64,000 nt of DNA from Clostridiales bacterium (GCA_016281915.1 JAEEJO010000032.1:1-64000), one strand, 5' to 3'. Numbered from the stretch's first letter, positions 45,533-54,278 are shown. Notes: a model not told the origin generated them from the sequence alone. Numbers and translations are program-made.

Positions 45533-46240
45533 ATGTCTAAAATGATATATGTCGTAGACGACGAAAAAGACATACGGGAGATCGTTCGATCATATCTTGA
45601 AAAAGAGGGCTACGCTGTAAACGAATACGAAAACGGAGAAGAGGCGCTTGCCGCTTTCAATGCTCAGGCCCCCGATATGCTCGTTATAGATATCATGATG
45701 CCCGGAATGTCCGGTTTTGAGCTGTGCAACGAAATAAGAAAAAAGGCGAATACACCTATAATAATCGTTTCAGCCCGCGACGAAGAACTTGACAGGATAC
45801 TCGGAATAGAAATGGGCGCGGATGATTATATTCCGAAACCGTTTTCACCGAGAGAGATGGTCGCTCGCGTAAAAGCAGTTTTCCGCAGGATAGACGGCAT
45901 GCGCTCAGACCCCTCGTCCGCGCTCAATCCATGCTGCCGCGATCTGAAGATATATCCCGATGAAAGAAGAGTTGTGAAAGTAACGCCCGAAGGCGAGGAA
46001 GACCTCAATTTTACGGCTATGGAATATAATTTCATCAACTTTATGATAGCAAACAAAAACAGAGTATTCACAAGAGATCAGCTTCTCACGAATATCTGGG
46101 AATATCAGTATATCGGCGATACACGCGCAGTTGACGACCTTGTAAAGCGTATCCGCAAAAAACTCGACACTCACCACACCGATTTTTCTATCGAAACAGT
46201 CTGGGGTTACGGCTATAAAGTTACGGACAGTGTTGACTGA
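45533..46240 (+). CDS. OmpR-family response regulator
   Basis: DNA-binding response regulator of 235 residues. Receiver: VVDDEKDIREIV, phospho-acceptor Asp53 in MLVIDIMMPGMSG, Lys in YIPKPFSPREM. C-terminal winged helix: FTAMEYNFINFMIANKNRVFTRDQLLTNIW and RAVDDLVKRIRKKL, VWGYGYKV. GGGAGG is eight bases before the ATG at 45533 and only two before the ATG at 45527, so the former is chosen. Partner kinase follows after three bases; a sialidase-like gene is third. Confidence 0.9.
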   Translation: MSKMIYVVDDEKDIREIVRSYLEKEGYAVNEYENGEEALAAFNAQAPDMLVIDIMMPGMSGFELCNEIRKKANTPIIIVSARDEELDRILGIEMGADDYIPKPFSPREMVARVKAVFRRIDGMRSDPSSALNPCCRDLKIYPDERRVVKVTPEGEEDLNFTAMEYNFINFMIANKNRVFTRDQLLTNIWEYQYIGDTRAVDDLVKRIRKKLDTHHTDFSIETVWGYGYKVTDSVD

Positions 46241-46243
46241 TTT

Positions 46244-47623
46244 ATGAAATACAGCATAAAAACAAAGCTTATCCTGTCTTACGCGGTCATCATATTTCTA
46301 ATGGCGGGCATTTCAATGTCGTTCGTTTCCCTTTTTTCCGAAACATACGTTGTCAGAGAAGCGGGCGACAGGCTCAGGCAGTATGCAGACAGGATAGCGA
46401 TCTCTCTCGCGTCCAGGCAAACCGCCATGCCGATACTTTTCGATTTTGTCTGGAACTCAATAGTTGTGGATATATCCGAAAAGAATTATTCCATAGCTCT
46501 GATGAACGAAAACGGAGAACTTGTAAGATCTTCAAATTTCGGAATAGTCGATATCCCGCCCGAGAGCGTTGCCGAATTCGTTTCGGCAAAAAACGGTCAG
46601 ACGGGTATATTCGTTATGCGTGAAAACAGAAACACGTTTGTCGTCTGCACGCGTAACATGAAGAACGCTTCGGGCGATCCGTATGCGACGATCGCGGTGC
46701 TCATGCAGGTAGACAGATATAATTTTGACAATCTGCTTATCTTTCTTTTCTTTGCATCTGTAATCGCCGCTTCAGCGATCGCGGTGGCAAGCGCGGTTAT
46801 CTTTTCGGGACAGCTCACAAGAAATATCAGAAAATTGCAAAAACGCGCCGAAATGATCGCAAACAGACAGTTCGACGATACCATAGAGATAAAGTCCAAC
46901 GATGAAATAGGCGATCTTGCAAACTCTATCGACGAACTCGCGAAAAGCATTGAGGAATACGATAAAAGTCAGAAAGTATTTTTGCAGAACGCTTCTCACG
47001 AACTACGCACGCCGCTGATGTCTATACGCGGATACGTGGAGGGGCTCAAGGACGGTATTTTTACCAAAAATGCCGACGAAGTATATGAATCGATACTGAA
47101 TCAGACGTCACGTCTCGAAAAACTTGTCGAAGACGTTCTGTATCTGTCCAAGATAGAAACAACAAAAGATATACTGCAGCTTTCACCCGTCAGTACCGAA
47201 GAGATAGTAGACGAGGCGATAGAGCGCGTTGACGGCATAGCCTCGGCAAAAGGTATAAGAATAGTGAAGGGCGAGGTCGCAAAGGAAGAGCTTGTCTGTG
47301 ACGGAGATCATCTTGCCACGGTATTCACCAATCTTTTCTCCAATGCTCTCAGATATGCCAAAAGCACCATAGTCATTGAGGCGTGCTCAGTCGAAAACGG
47401 CGTTATTTTCACGGTTACGGACGATGGCCCCGGATTTACCGATGCGGATATGCCTCATCTTTTCGAGAGATTTTATAAGGGTTCTACCGGCAAACACGGT
47501 CTCGGGCTTGCAATCGTCAAGGCTATAGCAGTTGCACATAAGGGAACCGTAGAGGCGTATAACAGAACCGACGGACAGTCCGGTGCCGTATTTGAAGTGT
47601 TCATTCCGAGAGAAAAACAGTAA
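46244..47623 (+). CDS. Sensor histidine kinase with HAMP domain
   Basis: Membrane kinase of 459 residues. Helix 1 at about 8-30, an extracytoplasmic sensor (31-160), helix 2 at about 163-188, then HAMP (RNIRKLQKRAEMIANRQFDD...NDEIGDLANSID). The H-box is QNASHELRTPLMSIRG with His252. The ATPase shows LFSNALRYA (N box), DDGPGFTDAD (G1), FERFYKG (F box) and HGLGLAIVKAIA (G2). Cognate to the regulator in front. Stimulus unknown; the downstream sialidase-like gene hints at a host-glycan or sugar response. Confidence 0.92.
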   Translation: MKYSIKTKLILSYAVIIFLMAGISMSFVSLFSETYVVREAGDRLRQYADRIAISLASRQTAMPILFDFVWNSIVVDISEKNYSIALMNENGELVRSSNFGIVDIPPESVAEFVSAKNGQTGIFVMRENRNTFVVCTRNMKNASGDPYATIAVLMQVDRYNFDNLLIFLFFASVIAASAIAVASAVIFSGQLTRNIRKLQKRAEMIANRQFDDTIEIKSNDEIGDLANSIDELAKSIEEYDKSQKVFLQNASHELRTPLMSIRGYVEGLKDGIFTKNADEVYESILNQTSRLEKLVEDVLYLSKIETTKDILQLSPVSTEEIVDEAIERVDGIASAKGIRIVKGEVAKEELVCDGDHLATVFTNLFSNALRYAKSTIVIEACSVENGVIFTVTDDGPGFTDADMPHLFERFYKGSTGKHGLGLAIVKAIAVAHKGTVEAYNRTDGQSGAVFEVFIPREKQ

Positions 47624-47638
47624 AAGAGGGATTTTTAC

Positions 47639-48883
47639 ATGCTTAAAGGCTATACCGTTCCCATAATTGATTTTTCAGATGAAAAAGAAAGACAGATCGT
47701 AGTTGATAAAGAGGAAGGGCTTTATATAGGCCATCCCACCACCGTTTTGCTTGACGACATGAAAACGATTGTTGCCGTATACCCGAAAAACCACGGTTAC
47801 GGGCAGATAGTGCTGAAAAAAAGCTTTGACGGCGGAAAAACGTGGTCCGAAAGGCTTCCCGTTCCCGAAAGCTTTTCAACCTCGCTCGAAACTCCTACGA
47901 TCTATAAGGTCTGCGATAAAAACGGCAAACGCCGCCTCATTCTTTTTTCAGGCCTTTATCCGATAAGAATGTCCGTTTCGGAAGACGACGGCAACACGTG
48001 GTCAGAGCTTGCGCCGATAGGCGATTTCGGCGGGATCGTGGCAATGGGCGATATCTGCTGTGTCGGCAAAGGCGAATACTTCGCGCTTTTCCACGATGAC
48101 GGAAGGTTCATTCACGGCGGAGCTTATGAAAAAAGAACGGTTTACAAAACCGGTGACGGTGCCGAAAGACGAACGAAGCTTATGCACAGCTTCTCTGCGG
48201 ACGGCGGAAAAACATGGTCCGAAAAACAGGACAGCTGGGTGAAAACTCTTGAAAAAGAGGACGATGTGTGGCAGGAGATATATTCTGTCACTTCTGGTAA
48301 ATCAACCGGTAAAATTACTCTTTATCAGACGGATTCTCACGATGGAGGACTTACGTGGTCCGAGCCGAGAGTTATCTGCACGCATGACGAGTGCCAGCTT
48401 TGCGAACCGGCTGTAATACGCTCTCCTGACGGAAAAGAGCTTTGTGCGATCCTTCGTGAAAATGCAAGAAAGAAAAATTCGCACGCCATCTTTTCGAGCG
48501 ACAACGGAAAGACGTGGTCGGCACCCGTTGAGCTTCAGGGCGCGCTCACCGGCGACAGACACTGCGCAAGATATCTGAAGGACGGCAGGCTGTTTATCAG
48601 CTTCAGGGATACGTGCCTTGATTCACCAACATGGGGCGACTGGTGCGCATGGCTTGGCAGCTACGACGATATCAAAAACGGAGGAGAGGGCATTTGCCGT
48701 ATCAGAATAATGAAAAACTACAAAAACGGCGACTGCGCATATCCCGGCGTTGAAATACTTCCGGACGGAACGATAGTTACGACTACTTACGGTCATTTTA
48801 CCGATGGCGAAGAGGCGTATGTCGTCTGCGTTCGCATCTGTCCCGATGAAATAGACGAAAAACTGGAAAAATACCGCGTATGA
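47639..48883 (+). CDS. Sialidase-family protein with five Asp boxes (intracellular)
   Basis: A 414-residue six-bladed beta-propeller protein of the sialidase/BNR superfamily. Five Asp-box repeats are seen: SFDGGKTW, SEDDGNTW, SADGGKTW, SHDGGLTW and SSDNGKTW. There is no signal peptide, so if it is a sialidase it acts on imported material. The arginine triad of true sialidases cannot be fixed by eye: GHPTTVL replaces the usual RIP near the N-terminus, so the activity may differ (another glycosidase or a lectin-like protein). It starts 15 bases after the kinase gene and is likely cotranscribed with it. Confidence 0.78.
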   Translation: MLKGYTVPIIDFSDEKERQIVVDKEEGLYIGHPTTVLLDDMKTIVAVYPKNHGYGQIVLKKSFDGGKTWSERLPVPESFSTSLETPTIYKVCDKNGKRRLILFSGLYPIRMSVSEDDGNTWSELAPIGDFGGIVAMGDICCVGKGEYFALFHDDGRFIHGGAYEKRTVYKTGDGAERRTKLMHSFSADGGKTWSEKQDSWVKTLEKEDDVWQEIYSVTSGKSTGKITLYQTDSHDGGLTWSEPRVICTHDECQLCEPAVIRSPDGKELCAILRENARKKNSHAIFSSDNGKTWSAPVELQGALTGDRHCARYLKDGRLFISFRDTCLDSPTWGDWCAWLGSYDDIKNGGEGICRIRIMKNYKNGDCAYPGVEILPDGTIVTTTYGHFTDGEEAYVVCVRICPDEIDEKLEKYRV

Positions 48884-48898
48884 TACGTCATTAAAATA

Positions 48899-48927
48899 TT
48901 GACTTTTGCGTAATAATGTGATATTAT
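48899..48927 (+). promoter_or_regulatory. Promoter of ilvE
   Basis: TTGACT, 17-base spacer, TATTAT. Confidence 0.7.
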
Positions 48928-48961
48928 ATGAAAAATTTTTAAGAAAGCCTGGAGTAAATAT

Positions 48962-50029
48962 ATGGAGATCAAAATTACCAAAAACACCGCTCCGAAAGCC
49001 AAGGTTCCCGCTAACGAGCTTCGTTTCGGAACAACATTCACCGATCATATGTTCATTATGAAGTATTCTCCCGAAAAAGGCTGGCACGATGCCGAGATAT
49101 GCCCCTACGGACCTCTCAGCCTCGATCCTTCCGCAATGGTATTCCATTATGCTCAGGAGATATTTGAAGGACTGAAAGCATACCGCACGAGCGAAAACGG
49201 TGACATTTATCTTTTCAGACCCGAAAAGAATTTTGAAAGAATGAATCAGTCGTGCGACAGAATGTGCATTCCCCGCTTTGACGGCGATGAAATGATCAAA
49301 GCGCTTGAAACGCTTATAAAAATAGATGCTGACTGGATCCCTACCGCACCCGGCACATCTCTTTACATCCGCCCGTTTATTATCGCTACCGATTCTCACG
49401 TAGGCGTTCATCCTTCGGGACATTATCTTTTCGTTATCATCCTCTCGCCCGTAGGTTCATACTTCAAGGAAGGTCTGAAGCCGGTCAAAATATACGTTGA
49501 AACCGAATATACGAGAGCTGCGCGCGGCGGCACAGGTATGGCAAAGTGCGGCGGAAACTATGCGGCATCGCTCATCGGTCAGCAGAAAGCCGAAAAGCTC
49601 AATTATTCTCAGGTTCTCTGGCTTGACGGTCAGGAGCATAAATACGTTGAGGAAGTCGGCGCAATGAACGTCTTTTTCAAGATCGACGGCACCATAGTCA
49701 CTCCCGCTCTTGACGGCAGCATCCTGCCCGGCATAACAAGAAGATCCGTTCTTGAATTCCTTCGCTATAAAGGCTATAAGGTCGAAGAAAGAGCTCTTCC
49801 TATAGACGAGCTGATGGATGCGGCAAACAGAGGCAAACTCGAAGAGGCGTGGGGAACGGGTACGGCTGCGGTAATCAGCCCGATAGGCGAACTGAACCGC
49901 GACGGCAATGCGTGCGTAATAAACAACAACGCAATCGGTCCCGTTTCACAGATGCTTTACGACGAACTGACGGGTATTCAGTGGGGACTCAAAGACGATC
50001 CCTTCGGCTGGAGACACATAATCAAATAA
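48962..50029 (+). CDS. ilvE: Branched-chain amino acid aminotransferase
   Basis: PLP enzyme (fold type IV) of 355 residues that transfers amino groups between glutamate and branched-chain 2-oxo acids. Motifs: PSAMVFHYAQEIFEGLKAYR, TAPGTSLYIRPFIIATD, GMAKCGGNYAASLIGQQKAE with the PLP Lys in the block before YSQVLWLDG, and EEVGAMNVFF, PGITRRSV, WGTGTAAVISPIG. The length and order match the longer IlvE type of Bacillus YwaA/BCAT. Own promoter and terminator. It draws on the glutamate made by gdhA/glnN. Confidence 0.95.
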   Translation: MEIKITKNTAPKAKVPANELRFGTTFTDHMFIMKYSPEKGWHDAEICPYGPLSLDPSAMVFHYAQEIFEGLKAYRTSENGDIYLFRPEKNFERMNQSCDRMCIPRFDGDEMIKALETLIKIDADWIPTAPGTSLYIRPFIIATDSHVGVHPSGHYLFVIILSPVGSYFKEGLKPVKIYVETEYTRAARGGTGMAKCGGNYAASLIGQQKAEKLNYSQVLWLDGQEHKYVEEVGAMNVFFKIDGTIVTPALDGSILPGITRRSVLEFLRYKGYKVEERALPIDELMDAANRGKLEEAWGTGTAAVISPIGELNRDGNACVINNNAIGPVSQMLYDELTGIQWGLKDDPFGWRHIIK

Positions 50030-50051
50030 CAAATATTTTTCCGACAAAAAT

Positions 50052-50102
50052 AACCGGAACGGGGTCGATGACGATCTCCGCTCCGGTTTTTCATTTACGG
50101 TA
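50052..50102 (+). terminator. Terminator of ilvE
   Basis: Imperfect stem starting AACCGGA and closing TCCGGTT (50052-50058 with 50092-50098), with CGG/CCG inside, followed by TTTTTC. Confidence 0.75.
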
Positions 50103-50112
50103 AATACGTGTT

Positions 50113-51012
50113 TTATTCCGGTTTTTCTTCGTTATTAATCTGCTCCGCTCTTCTTTTTTTCGCTTCGCGTTTTCTTCTCTTTATTTCCTTTTTCGCATAT
50201 CTCGCGCTGAAAACCATTACGCAAACCGTAATTGCAGCGGCGATAATAAGAGAAACCGTTACGGCGACTGCATTTATATCGTCGGTGATCGGGGCGGGAA
50301 CTTCAGGCTTTTCCTCTTTTTCCGGCGCATTTACGGAAATTTCGGAAAAAGCAACTTTTATATCCTTTGCCGGATTTCTTTCAAACCTGAAAGAAAAAAC
50401 CGAAAGCTCCGCAAATATTTCTTCGTCCGTTTTTACGGGAATTTCTTCCGGCTGCTCATCCGTTTCAGCCTCGTCTGTCTTTTCCTGAGACTGTTCGTCC
50501 GTCTGCTGTTCTTCCTCTTCGGTTATTTCGGGTTCTGTCTTTTCCTGTTGAAACGTCCTTGCGGTTCGGAAATTGAGAGTTATGTCGTTCCATCCGTTTT
50601 TCAGCGAAAGATCTCCTACGCTCCAATCCGCTCCCGAGCCGTCGCTGCAAAGAAAAGAAATTCTTCCCTTTTCACCCTTCAGCGCGGAAACGTCGCTGAC
50701 AAAAAGGCGTATTTTCAGAACGAGGTCACGTCTGTAGGAGCTGAAAATGCTCTCGTCGCTGGTAAAACCGAATTCCGCTTCTATAAATTCCGACGAGGAG
50801 GTAAAACTTACCGCATGACTGTCCGCAACTTTTATCGTTTCTGAAGACACCGATGTGTTTTGCCCTGCAGTCCAGCCTGCGGTAGACTGTGTGGGGATCT
50901 CAAAAAGCTTTTCGAGAACAGGGCCTTCTGCTGAAAACACCGCCTGCAGCATAAAAAGAGCCGATAATGCGGCGATCAGCGCGAAAGCGACTTTAAAAGT
51001 TCGTTTCATCAT
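50113..51012 (-). CDS. Membrane-anchored surface protein of unknown function
   Basis: A 299-residue protein: signal peptide (residues 1-28), an extracytoplasmic beta-rich domain with the ending LSLKNGWNDITLNFR that resembles carbohydrate-binding or galactose-binding-like folds, an acidic Glu/Gln/Thr-rich linker (about 160-195), a second short beta part, one transmembrane helix (about 248-272) and a very basic cytoplasmic tail (KKEIKRRKREAKKRR). This is the form of a type I membrane protein. I do not recognise the family. It starts one base beyond the stop of the deaminase gene, so it is coupled to it. Confidence 0.75.
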   Translation of the reverse strand: MMKRTFKVAFALIAALSALFMLQAVFSAEGPVLEKLFEIPTQSTAGWTAGQNTSVSSETIKVADSHAVSFTSSSEFIEAEFGFTSDESIFSSYRRDLVLKIRLFVSDVSALKGEKGRISFLCSDGSGADWSVGDLSLKNGWNDITLNFRTARTFQQEKTEPEITEEEEQQTDEQSQEKTDEAETDEQPEEIPVKTDEEIFAELSVFSFRFERNPAKDIKVAFSEISVNAPEKEEKPEVPAPITDDINAVAVTVSLIIAAAITVCVMVFSARYAKKEIKRRKREAKKRRAEQINNEEKPE

Positions 51013-51013
51013 A

Positions 51014-51505
51014 TCAATACCCGCTCTTTATATCGAGCGAGTCGTCGTTTTCGACCCAGTCCTTCATAACGTCTATTACCCTGTAGTCTGTTTTTGTGTC
51101 CCGCACTATCACTGTTTCGATACCGGCGTTTATTACAAGTCTTCTGCACATCGAGCAGCAGCTTGTTCCGCTCATGATCTCGCCGTTTTTCGGACTTATG
51201 CACGCGAGGTAAAGCGTTGCGCCGATCATTTCTTCTCTTGAAGCGGCGATTATCGCATTCGCTTCCGCATGAACGGAGCGGCAAAGCTCATATCTTTCGC
51301 CTGCGGGTATTTTAAGCTTTTCGCGAAGACATTCACCGGTATCGCAGCAATTTATCCTCTGTCTGGGCGCACCTGCATATCCGGTGCTGACGATAGAATC
51401 GTTTTTTACTATAACTGCGCCGAAGAGCCTGCGTATGCACGTGCCTCTTTCCGCAACCGTCTGGGCGATATCAAGATAATAATTCTTTTTGTCGATCCTG
51501 TTCAT
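51014..51505 (-). CDS. dCMP deaminase family protein (ComEB-like)
   Basis: Zinc-dependent deaminase of 163 residues, most likely converting dCMP to dUMP for dTTP synthesis. The zinc site is SVHAEANAI (HAE) with SGTSCCSMCRRLV (the CxxC on the partner strand), and the N-terminal ISVARRG-type start is seen as RGTCIRRLFGAVIVKNDSIVSTGYAG, followed by CCDTGECLRE, both typical of dCMP deaminases. It lies alone with the surface-protein gene on the minus strand. Confidence 0.9.
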   Translation of the reverse strand: MNRIDKKNYYLDIAQTVAERGTCIRRLFGAVIVKNDSIVSTGYAGAPRQRINCCDTGECLREKLKIPAGERYELCRSVHAEANAIIAASREEMIGATLYLACISPKNGEIMSGTSCCSMCRRLVINAGIETVIVRDTKTDYRVIDVMKDWVENDDSLDIKSGY

Positions 51506-51605
51506 TATATGCTCCGATATTATCGTTTTTCCATATTATAACCGCTTTCCTTCTTTTTGTCAAGCGCACCTTACGTTATAATATTGCGTGACAGGAAAAA
51601 TCGTA

Positions 51606-51634
51606 TTGATTTTTATCGCATATCGTGATATATT
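51606..51634 (+). promoter_or_regulatory. Promoter of the 51662 gene
   Basis: TTGATT, 17-base spacer, TATATT. Confidence 0.65.
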
Positions 51635-51661
51635 GTGCTATCTTAATAAAAAGGTGATTAT

Positions 51662-52411
51662 GTGCCGCTTTACGAAGAAACCATAAAGGGCGATTTTTGC
51701 TCCGATACTCCTGATGGGATGGAAAGCTGGCTGAAAAACTGCGTGGAATACGTCAGCTGCGTTACAGGTGTTGCGATAAGTGTCAGGCGCGTGTCGTCGC
51801 TGTGCAAAAGCGCGGGATTTCACGTTGACATAGCCATAAAACCGCATCTTTCGATCCGTTTCGGTGTTATGATGTCAACCGCGCAGCCGATGTCGAACTA
51901 TCTTTCGGGCGTTGTCTGCAAAGACGGATTCTTTCCTCTCAACGGTTACGGCAACCGCTTTGATTTTTCGGCGTTTTATTCAAGCCCCGTAACCGTTTTG
52001 TATTCCGAAGGACTTCTTCACGTTATCGTTACTCTTTGCGGAGGCGAAAGGAAGACTCTTTTTCTTGCAAACGTTGCAACGGCGACCGAAACGGGAGAAG
52101 AGTTTGCCGGATGTCTGGGTTTGGTTATGCTCAGAGACGGCTCCGCCTCGTGCTGCGGGATACGCCGGAATGCTTATTCTCACGACGGCGTTCATATGCT
52201 TATACGACGCGCCGAAACGCTGAACGGAGCGTTTGCTCTTTCGAATCTCTATACTTTCGGAGAGTCTGAAAATCAGCTTCGCGATTTTGAGCAGTTCCGC
52301 ATTTGTTTTGAAGACGGAACAGAGAAAAAAGCCGTTGTTTTGGGCGAAAACACGCTTTGGCGGCCGCATGGCAAAACCGTGTGCTCTGGCAGATTCATCA
52401 GCTTTATCTGA
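51662..52411 (+). CDS. Protein of unknown function (249 residues)
   Basis: No family recognised. Starts with GTG preceded by AAGGTGA. The product has no signal peptide or membrane helix and contains seven or more Cys (CVEYVSCVTGV, LCKSAGFHVDI, SASCCGIRR), with alternating hydrophobic patterns that suggest a beta-rich soluble domain in the middle (TVLYSEGLLHVIVTLCGG) and a second near the end (FEQFRICFEDGTEKKAVVLG). It is transcribed alone between a dCMP deaminase gene and a solute-binding-protein gene. A long gap follows (52412-52638) holding a promoter and leader hairpin. Confidence 0.62.
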   Translation: MPLYEETIKGDFCSDTPDGMESWLKNCVEYVSCVTGVAISVRRVSSLCKSAGFHVDIAIKPHLSIRFGVMMSTAQPMSNYLSGVVCKDGFFPLNGYGNRFDFSAFYSSPVTVLYSEGLLHVIVTLCGGERKTLFLANVATATETGEEFAGCLGLVMLRDGSASCCGIRRNAYSHDGVHMLIRRAETLNGAFALSNLYTFGESENQLRDFEQFRICFEDGTEKKAVVLGENTLWRPHGKTVCSGRFISFI

Positions 52412-52517
52412 GTAAAGCAATTGAAAACGTTAATTATTTGAATTGTGAAAAAAGACCGAATTTTGCCGATAAACCCATTCCTTTATGACAATATTGAAAA
52501 ATAGACGGGTTGCTTCA

Positions 52518-52546
52518 TTGACATTTTTCGCGTTCTGATGTATAAT
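52518..52546 (+). promoter_or_regulatory. Perfect consensus promoter of solute-binding-protein gene C
   Basis: TTGACA, 17-base spacer, TATAAT. The TTGACATTTT start is shared with the promoters at 54218 and 55726. Confidence 0.85.
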
Positions 52547-52567
52547 TTCAACGTTATGGAATAATAA

Positions 52568-52597
52568 ACCTACGCCGATTTATTCGGCGGGTTTTTT
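52568..52597 (+). terminator. Terminator-like hairpin inside the leader of gene C (attenuator candidate)
   Basis: Stem CGCCGA/TCGGCG (52573-52578 with 52584-52589), extended by ACC/GGT, then TTTTTT. It lies about 20 bases after the expected transcription start and 42 bases before the start codon, so it must be passed for expression. Confidence 0.7.
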
Positions 52598-52638
52598 CTG
52601 TTCACTAATAAATATTATAACGAAAGGTATTGTATGCC

Positions 52639-54090
52639 ATGAAAAAAATGTCAAAACTTCTTTTGCTTGTTCTGGCTCTTGTGATTTTCGCTACGGCTTG
52701 TCAGTCAGGCGAGATAGCCGAGACTTTCGACCAGGATTTCGACAGCACTTCGGGCGGCAAAGTGGATCTCGGCGGTTTTGAAATGATCTATGAGTTCGGA
52801 TCTAACGAAAGCGACGGACTTGTAACGGAAAACGTTCTCGGTTTCCGTCCCGATACACAGTTTGCAGATCTTGCAAAAGCGCGTATAAAAGAGGTCGAAA
52901 ACGACTACAACTGTAAGATCAAGATCAACTACAACACAACTCAGAGATGCCACACGTTTATATCTCTTTCTTATGCAGGCGTATTTATGTGCGACGTTAT
53001 CTCCGGTATTTCCGATATGTGGGCAGACGCGGCAAGAGCCGGAATGCTCGTAGGTCTTTCGGAACTCGAAGATTATATCGATTATAAAGACGAAGAAAAA
53101 TGGGGCAACAGGTCTATTCTCGAAGTTATCTATTACGAAAACGACCTTTACGGACTTATCCCGATGGGATGGCCCGAACTCAACCATTCTTCATTCGGTT
53201 ATCCTCTTGCAGTAAACGAAGAGCTCGTTTCTCTTGCAGGTCAGCCTGACCCGCGTGAATTCGTTGAAAACGGAACATGGACATGGGCTCAGTTCAGAGA
53301 ATGCCTTGCAAACTATACCGAAGTTGAAGGAACCGAAACGAAACACTACGGTCTTTCCGCTCACTGGCCTTATTACGCTGAAATGTTCATCCGTTCAAAC
53401 GGTGACTCTCTTGTTTATAAGGACGAAAACGGAAACTATTCTTTCGGCTTCAGAACTCCTTCCGCATACGCTGCAATGGAAGAGGCAAAAGCTATCTGGC
53501 ATACCGACCTTGCATATACTATCAGCAGCACCATGAACGATACCGTTGAAAAGACTGTAGACGATTTCGTAAACGGCATTTCGGTTATGTGCGTTGCTCC
53601 CACTGGCTACCTCTACGGTCAGGATGCGCGTATATCTCTCAACGTTGAAAACTTCGGAATCCTCACCTGGCCTCTCGGTCCCGAAGCAAAACCCGGTCAC
53701 GTATACGGAATCATGGAAAACAACAACTACTGCATAGCTTTCTCAACTCTTTCTTCACAGAGCGAGAGCAGCGCGGTGATCATAAATGCTCTCTATGAAC
53801 CGCTTCCCGGATTTGAAACCGCAGATGACATCAAATCGTATATGGAACACAACTTCTTCTTTGATGAACGCGACTGCGACAACTTCCTTGCGATGTATTA
53901 CAACCAGGAATACAACTACTTCCACTATAACATGCGTACACAGTATGTAAGCTTCCTTGAAAGAACAAGCAGATCCGTTACCGAATACGTCGAGAGCGTT
54001 GCCGACGTTGCCGACGGTATCTTCGAAGAAGCCGTTATGCCGTCCGTTCGCGGTATTGAAGCTGTATGGGGATATTACGGCGAAGAATAA
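52639..54090 (+). CDS. Solute-binding lipoprotein (ABC-transporter type), copy C
   Basis: Exported lipoprotein of 483 residues: KKMSKLLLLVLALVIFATACQSG has a lipobox ATAC (Cys near 20). The mature part follows the pattern of family 1 binding proteins: KIKINYNTT strand, LYGLIPMGWPELNHSSFGYPLAVNEELV, GTWTWAQFRECLANY, and a C-terminal helical part with LYEPLPGFETADDIKSYME. Probably captures an oligosaccharide for an ABC importer encoded elsewhere. The ATG at 52639 is preferred; an in-frame TTG at 52630 is too close to GAAAGG. Paralogue of copy D. Confidence 0.82.
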   Translation: MKKMSKLLLLVLALVIFATACQSGEIAETFDQDFDSTSGGKVDLGGFEMIYEFGSNESDGLVTENVLGFRPDTQFADLAKARIKEVENDYNCKIKINYNTTQRCHTFISLSYAGVFMCDVISGISDMWADAARAGMLVGLSELEDYIDYKDEEKWGNRSILEVIYYENDLYGLIPMGWPELNHSSFGYPLAVNEELVSLAGQPDPREFVENGTWTWAQFRECLANYTEVEGTETKHYGLSAHWPYYAEMFIRSNGDSLVYKDENGNYSFGFRTPSAYAAMEEAKAIWHTDLAYTISSTMNDTVEKTVDDFVNGISVMCVAPTGYLYGQDARISLNVENFGILTWPLGPEAKPGHVYGIMENNNYCIAFSTLSSQSESSAVIINALYEPLPGFETADDIKSYMEHNFFFDERDCDNFLAMYYNQEYNYFHYNMRTQYVSFLERTSRSVTEYVESVADVADGIFEEAVMPSVRGIEAVWGYYGEE

Positions 54091-54111
54091 TCGTAAATAT
54101 TTAACAGCGTC

Positions 54112-54148
54112 AGATAAGCTCCTCTCAAAGAGGGGCTTATCTTTTGTT
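54112..54148 (+). terminator. Terminator of gene C
   Basis: A 13-bp stem GATAAGCTCCTCT/AGAGGGGCTTATC (54113-54125 with 54129-54141) with one G-T pair, followed by TTTTGTTATT. Confidence 0.88.
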
Positions 54149-54217
54149 ATTCCTTTCGTCCGAGAAAACACATATTACAATATCATTATTTTTATCACGA
54201 TAAATTCGGTTCGGTAC

Positions 54218-54245
54218 TTGACATTTTGCCGAGATGTTGTATAAT
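54218..54245 (+). promoter_or_regulatory. Promoter of solute-binding-protein gene D
   Basis: TTGACA, 16-base spacer, TATAAT; shares TTGACATTTTGCCG with the promoter at 55726. Confidence 0.8.
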
Positions 54246-54278
54246 AAAGCTGCGCATAAGAGTTAAGGAGGGTTATAA

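Noticed and set aside
48623..49423. Minus-strand frame of 266 codons across the end of the sialidase-like gene and the start of ilvE
   Set aside because: It covers two well-supported plus-strand genes and a promoter and has no family features.
52547..52638. T-box or known riboswitch before gene C
   Set aside because: Only about 20 bases lie between the expected transcription start and the hairpin, too short for such an aptamer.
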